Below, in pieces: positions 63,403-64,000 of a stretch of 64,000 nt of DNA; position 1 is the first letter of the stretch; each line of letters opens with the position of its first letter. The notes beneath the pieces were generated by a model. It was not told where the DNA came from. It was given only the letters and a program-made list of their open reading frames with translations, and ran no database searches. The stretch covers positions 868,001-932,000 of the forward strand of contig OZ176055.1 in NCBI GenBank assembly GCA_964247055.1, written 5' to 3'. The DNA comes from Paragordius varius (lineage: Eukaryota; Nematomorpha). Made by a program: the position numbers and the translations under genes.

Positions 63403-63699
63403 AACATTTAGAGTTAGACATATGTTTTTCAAAACGCAAAATTTACTATTTCAGTTAATTTAAAAGTTATTTACACTGAAAAAAAAGCAAATTGGTGAAT
63501 CTAGTTGTATAATTACTAAATATTATGGTTATTTATGGTTACAATTAATTGCTTTATTTACAAATTATAAAATTAGTTATTATTTCATGAAAGGTAAAAC
63601 CCAACTCTGACAAGTTATAACCGTATTTAATGAAATTGGACATGAAAAAATTGGCATTCGTAATAGTTTGCATTATGGCAAAAATTAAATAGTAAAACA

Positions 63700-63955
63700 A
63701 AATTTGGTGACTTATCCATTTAATAATTTTTACAATTGATACCATTTTTATATAACTTATTGTTTAAAATGGCAAAGTGTGTTAGAGATACATATATATG
63801 TTTAAGCAACAAAATCAATTCTATATATTACAATTCTAATTAAATAGCTTATATTGGAAACATTAAAGTTTGAAAAAGTATGGTTGTCTTTTGAAAAAAA
63901 TAATTGTCTTTATATTTTTACGCATATTGTCCGCATGATTTCAGTTTTACCTGCA
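63700..63955. repeat. MITE family A, 5'-eroded copy
   Basis: AAAAAGTATGGTTGTCTTTT and TATTGTCCGCATGATTTCAG are well kept at the right; the left terminus is not recognisable. 63403-63700 shows nothing else. Confidence 0.65.
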
Positions 63956-64000
63956 AGATTAATAATCATATGTTTGGGCAAATTGTGGATTTTTTTTGAT

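Noticed and set aside
1-64000. tRNA, rRNA or other structured RNA genes
   Set aside because: No cloverleaf with A/B boxes or rRNA-like stretch was recognised on either strand by eye; a covariance-model scan would settle it.
1-64000. LTR retroelements, Polintons or viral fossils
   Set aside because: No capsid, integrase, envelope or long terminal direct repeats were seen; the only retroelement is the LINE remnant.

Overview
This is a very AT-rich (about three quarters A+T by eye) nuclear window from an animal. The spliced genes are metazoan: pelota, an FGFR1OP2/SIKE family STRIPAK subunit, a BMP type II receptor, an SLC5A sodium/solute symporter, a trypsin-like protein, malectin, nanos and TMEM192, plus an Antp-class homeobox exon. 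GT-AG introns range from 26 nt to several kb. Asparagine-rich insertions in conserved proteins and a heavy load of short DNA transposons suggest a fast-evolving, AT-biased bilaterian such as a flatworm or another derived lophotrochozoan. The species cannot be fixed from the sequence alone.

Layout: 1-114 is the last exon of an unidentified + strand gene. 3192-11467 (-) is pelota, with a 2.3 kb hAT transposon in intron 1 and a ~125-bp minisatellite in its last intron. It is head-to-head, 67 bp apart, with FGFR1OP2 (+, 11535-12783). An isolated homeobox exon follows at 12997-13175. 15226-21659 (-) is a strongly modified BMP type II receptor. 21660-29032 is a gene-poor repeat zone with a ~2 kb DNA transposon and nested MITEs. 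29033-44071 (-) is a 19-exon SGLT-type transporter whose introns are packed with MITEs. 46416-49197 (-) is a secreted trypsin-like protein with the catalytic serine replaced. Malectin (+, 52078-55527) and nanos (-, 55848-56516) converge. 56517-62225 holds a LINE remnant and MITEs. TMEM192 (+) starts at 62226 and leaves the window.

Exon models were built by hand from homology, splice sites and reading-frame phase. All seven complete gene models give an intact reading frame. The genes do not form one pathway; they are housekeeping, signalling, transport and germline genes lying together. The recurring theme is small non-autonomous elements (families named A to G here) filling introns and spacers. 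One family A copy even forms a splice acceptor.
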